Assembly (NCBI GenBank): GCA_023249795.1
Contig: JAHFBU010000071.1
Span: 1-6,562 of the forward strand
Direction: 5' to 3'
Source of the DNA: Syntrophaceae bacterium
Lineage (GTDB): Bacteria > Desulfobacterota > Syntrophia > Syntrophales > UBA5619
DNA length: 6,562 nucleotides
Both the position numbers and the translations under genes were made by a program. Shown here one piece after another: positions 5,297-6,562 of the stretch. Under the pieces are notes generated by a model. That model was given only the letters and a program-made list of their open reading frames with translations. It searched no databases and had not been told where the DNA came from. How positions within the stretch are numbered: position 1 is the stretch's first letter; each line of letters begins with the position of its first letter.

Positions 5297-6415
5297 ATGA
5301 ACCGACATACGATACCCTTGGGGCGCATCCGGGGCATTCCTATCGGGCTCGACTATTCCTGGTTTTTGATCTTTGCACTGATCACCTGGACGATGGCCGT
5401 CGGCTACTACCCGGCTGAATTCAAACACTGGCCCATAACCCAATATTGGCTCGTGGCCGCGGCGACAGCCGTCATGATTTTTGTAAGCGTGCTGCTGCAT
5501 GAGCTGGGGCATTCGCTGGTGGCCATGCATTACAAAATCCGAGTGAGAAGCATCACGCTCTTCATCTTCGGCGGTATCTCCGAAATCGGCACGGAGCCGC
5601 CGACCGCCTCCGCCGGCTTCTGGATTGCCATCGCCGGCCCCGCCGTCAGTTTCGGGTTGGCGGTCCTCTTCGGGTTCTCGCTGTCGGTTATCATCGGTGT
5701 TGAGCCGCTGTTTGCCCTCGTTAAATATCTGGCCTATATCAACTTCGCTCTGGGCCTGTTCAATCTTGTTCCAGGCTTTCCCCTGGACGGCGGCGGTGTC
5801 TTCCGGGCTGTTGTATGGTGTATGACCGGCAACATGCGTCGGGCCACCCTGATTGCCGCCAGTCTGGGGCGATTCATCGCCTATCTCTTCATCTTCTTCG
5901 GCGTGTGGCAAATGCTTGGCGGAAACCTCGTCAACGGCATGTGGATCGCCTTCATCGGCTGGTTCCTGGAGAGTGCCGCCAGGGGACAGGCTCAGAAATT
6001 TGCGCTGCAGGACATACTGACCGGCCATAAAGTGTCGCAGGCCATGAATCGCCAATATACAACGATCCCCGCCGACACGACCGTGCAGCGCCTGGTGGAC
6101 GAGCATATCCTGGGCGGCGGCCGCCGGAGTTTCATCGTCGAGAGGGGTAACAAGGCCGTTGGCTTGCTGACCTTGCATCAGATCAAAGACGTTCCGCGAT
6201 CTGAATGGCCGACAACGACCATCACTGAATTCATGATTCCGCTCGATAAGGCAACGCAGGTCAGGCCCGATGCGGAACTGTGGACGGCTCTGGACGAGAT
6301 GGATCGGGACGGCGTCAACCAACTTCCCGTCATGGTGGACGGGAAAATCCAGGGCATGCTCGCCCGTGAGGATATCATCAGCTATTTAAGTATCCTGCAG
6401 GAATTCGGCGCATAG
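5297..6415 (+). CDS. Site-2-type intramembrane zinc metalloprotease (M50) with C-terminal CBS pair
   Basis: This is a membrane-embedded protease of the M50/S2P family, 372 residues. About six hydrophobic segments are visible: roughly 18-36, 50-67 leading into the active site, 108-133, 136-158, 184-206 and 211-226. The zinc site is HELGH (68-72) plus Asp164 in NLVPGFPLDGG, which matches the family's N-x-x-P-x-x-x-L-D-G element. IAIAGPAVSF (110-119) is the conserved mid-membrane motif. After residue 240 come two CBS units (about 246-300 and 311-368), the layout of MJ0392-type archaeal and bacterial S2P proteins, where CBS domains can bind adenine nucleotides. The ribosome site is weak (GGTGA, 5288-5292). 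Such proteases cleave membrane-bound regulators such as anti-sigma factors; the substrate is unknown here. The downstream secreted protein follows after 39 bases. Confidence 0.92.
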   Translation: MNRHTIPLGRIRGIPIGLDYSWFLIFALITWTMAVGYYPAEFKHWPITQYWLVAAATAVMIFVSVLLHELGHSLVAMHYKIRVRSITLFIFGGISEIGTEPPTASAGFWIAIAGPAVSFGLAVLFGFSLSVIIGVEPLFALVKYLAYINFALGLFNLVPGFPLDGGGVFRAVVWCMTGNMRRATLIAASLGRFIAYLFIFFGVWQMLGGNLVNGMWIAFIGWFLESAARGQAQKFALQDILTGHKVSQAMNRQYTTIPADTTVQRLVDEHILGGGRRSFIVERGNKAVGLLTLHQIKDVPRSEWPTTTITEFMIPLDKATQVRPDAELWTALDEMDRDGVNQLPVMVDGKIQGMLAREDIISYLSILQEFGA

Positions 6416-6454
6416 CGTCGGACGATTATCAACCCAAACAAGGAGGAGCAAGTC

Positions 6455-6562
6455 ATGAAAAAAATATTGCTTTCAGTGCTTTTGACGGTTGTTTTTGCGG
6501 TGCCTGCTTATTCACAGGTGATGGACATGCCCATGAAGGGACACGACATGCCCATGATGGGA
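6455..6562 (+). CDS. Exported methionine/histidine-rich protein, N-terminal 36 residues, 3' end outside window
   Basis: A strong AGGAGG (6441-6446) lies 8 bases before an ATG that opens a frame still open at the window end. The first 20 or so residues are a classic signal peptide: MKK, a hydrophobic core ILLSVLLTVVFAVPA, then a likely cleavage site around AYS-Q. The mature part begins with methionine-dense sequence (MDMPMKGHDMPMMG), 7 Met in 14 residues plus a His. Met-x-Met and His patterns of this kind bind Cu(I) or Ag(I) in periplasmic proteins such as those of the Cus, Pco and CopC groups, so a periplasmic metal-binding role is inferred. I cannot name the family from 36 residues. There is no terminator between this gene and the protease, so it probably belongs to the same transcript. 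Confidence 0.8.
   Translation, partial: MKKILLSVLLTVVFAVPAYSQVMDMPMKGHDMPMMG
6524..6557 (+). repeat. 13-bp direct repeat encoding a Met-rich heptad
   Basis: GACATGCCCATGA occurs at 6524-6536 and 6545-6557, exactly 21 bases (7 codons) apart and in frame. It encodes Asp-Met-Pro-Met twice within a seven-residue period. The identity holds at every base, including third positions, which points to recent duplication. The array may continue past the window end. Confidence 0.75.

Noticed and set aside
5279..6322. Long 347-codon open frame on the minus strand across the protease gene
   Set aside because: It is antisense to a gene with clear S2P and CBS motifs. Its translation is rich in Gln, Asp, Arg and His with no recognisable domain, as expected for the complement of GC-rich coding DNA.

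Overview
This is GC-rich bacterial DNA with tightly packed genes, all on the + strand. The protein types are a stand-alone IscU, a CXXC-type MnmA, a single-domain MOSC protein and an EpsC-type serine acetyltransferase. Together with the gene order, they suggest an anaerobic Desulfobacterota (former Deltaproteobacteria) lineage, perhaps near the Syntrophales. That placement rests on recalled gene neighbourhoods and was not computed.

Region 1 (1-4634) is a cysteine-to-sulfur-trafficking cluster. It opens inside a cysteine synthase gene (cysK, only the last 80 codons). After a 182-bp gap with a possible 31-codon ORF and a weak promoter-like sequence come iscS (cysteine desulfurase), iscU (Fe-S scaffold) and mnmA (tRNA 2-thiouridylase). 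These three are joined by two ATGA stop/start overlaps. A 59-bp gap with a perfect 9-bp-arm palindrome leads to a cysteine-rich MOSC-domain protein, and a 123-bp gap with weak hairpins leads to a serine O-acetyltransferase of the EpsC type. In combination, the acetyltransferase makes O-acetylserine and CysK turns it into cysteine. IscS then strips sulfur from cysteine as a persulfide, which IscU uses for Fe-S clusters and MnmA for tRNA thiolation. The MOSC protein is a plausible further sulfur carrier or acceptor.

Region 2 (about 4640-4800) is a gene-free boundary. It holds a 9-bp inverted repeat just after the acetyltransferase, then an AT-richer stretch with two copies of TGCTTCCA exactly 20 bp apart and a promoter-like -35/-10 pair.

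Region 3 (4805-6562) looks like a separate stress module: a universal stress protein with an ATP-binding motif, a six-helix site-2-type (M50) intramembrane metalloprotease with a C-terminal CBS pair, and the start of a small exported methionine/histidine-rich protein cut by the window end. The last suggests metal (copper or silver) binding in the periplasm, but this is inference. I found no tRNA, rRNA, CRISPR array, insertion sequence or phage feature. No gene is clearly of a new type; the best leads are the stress/metal module, the cysteine cluster in the acetyltransferase and the two intergenic repeats.
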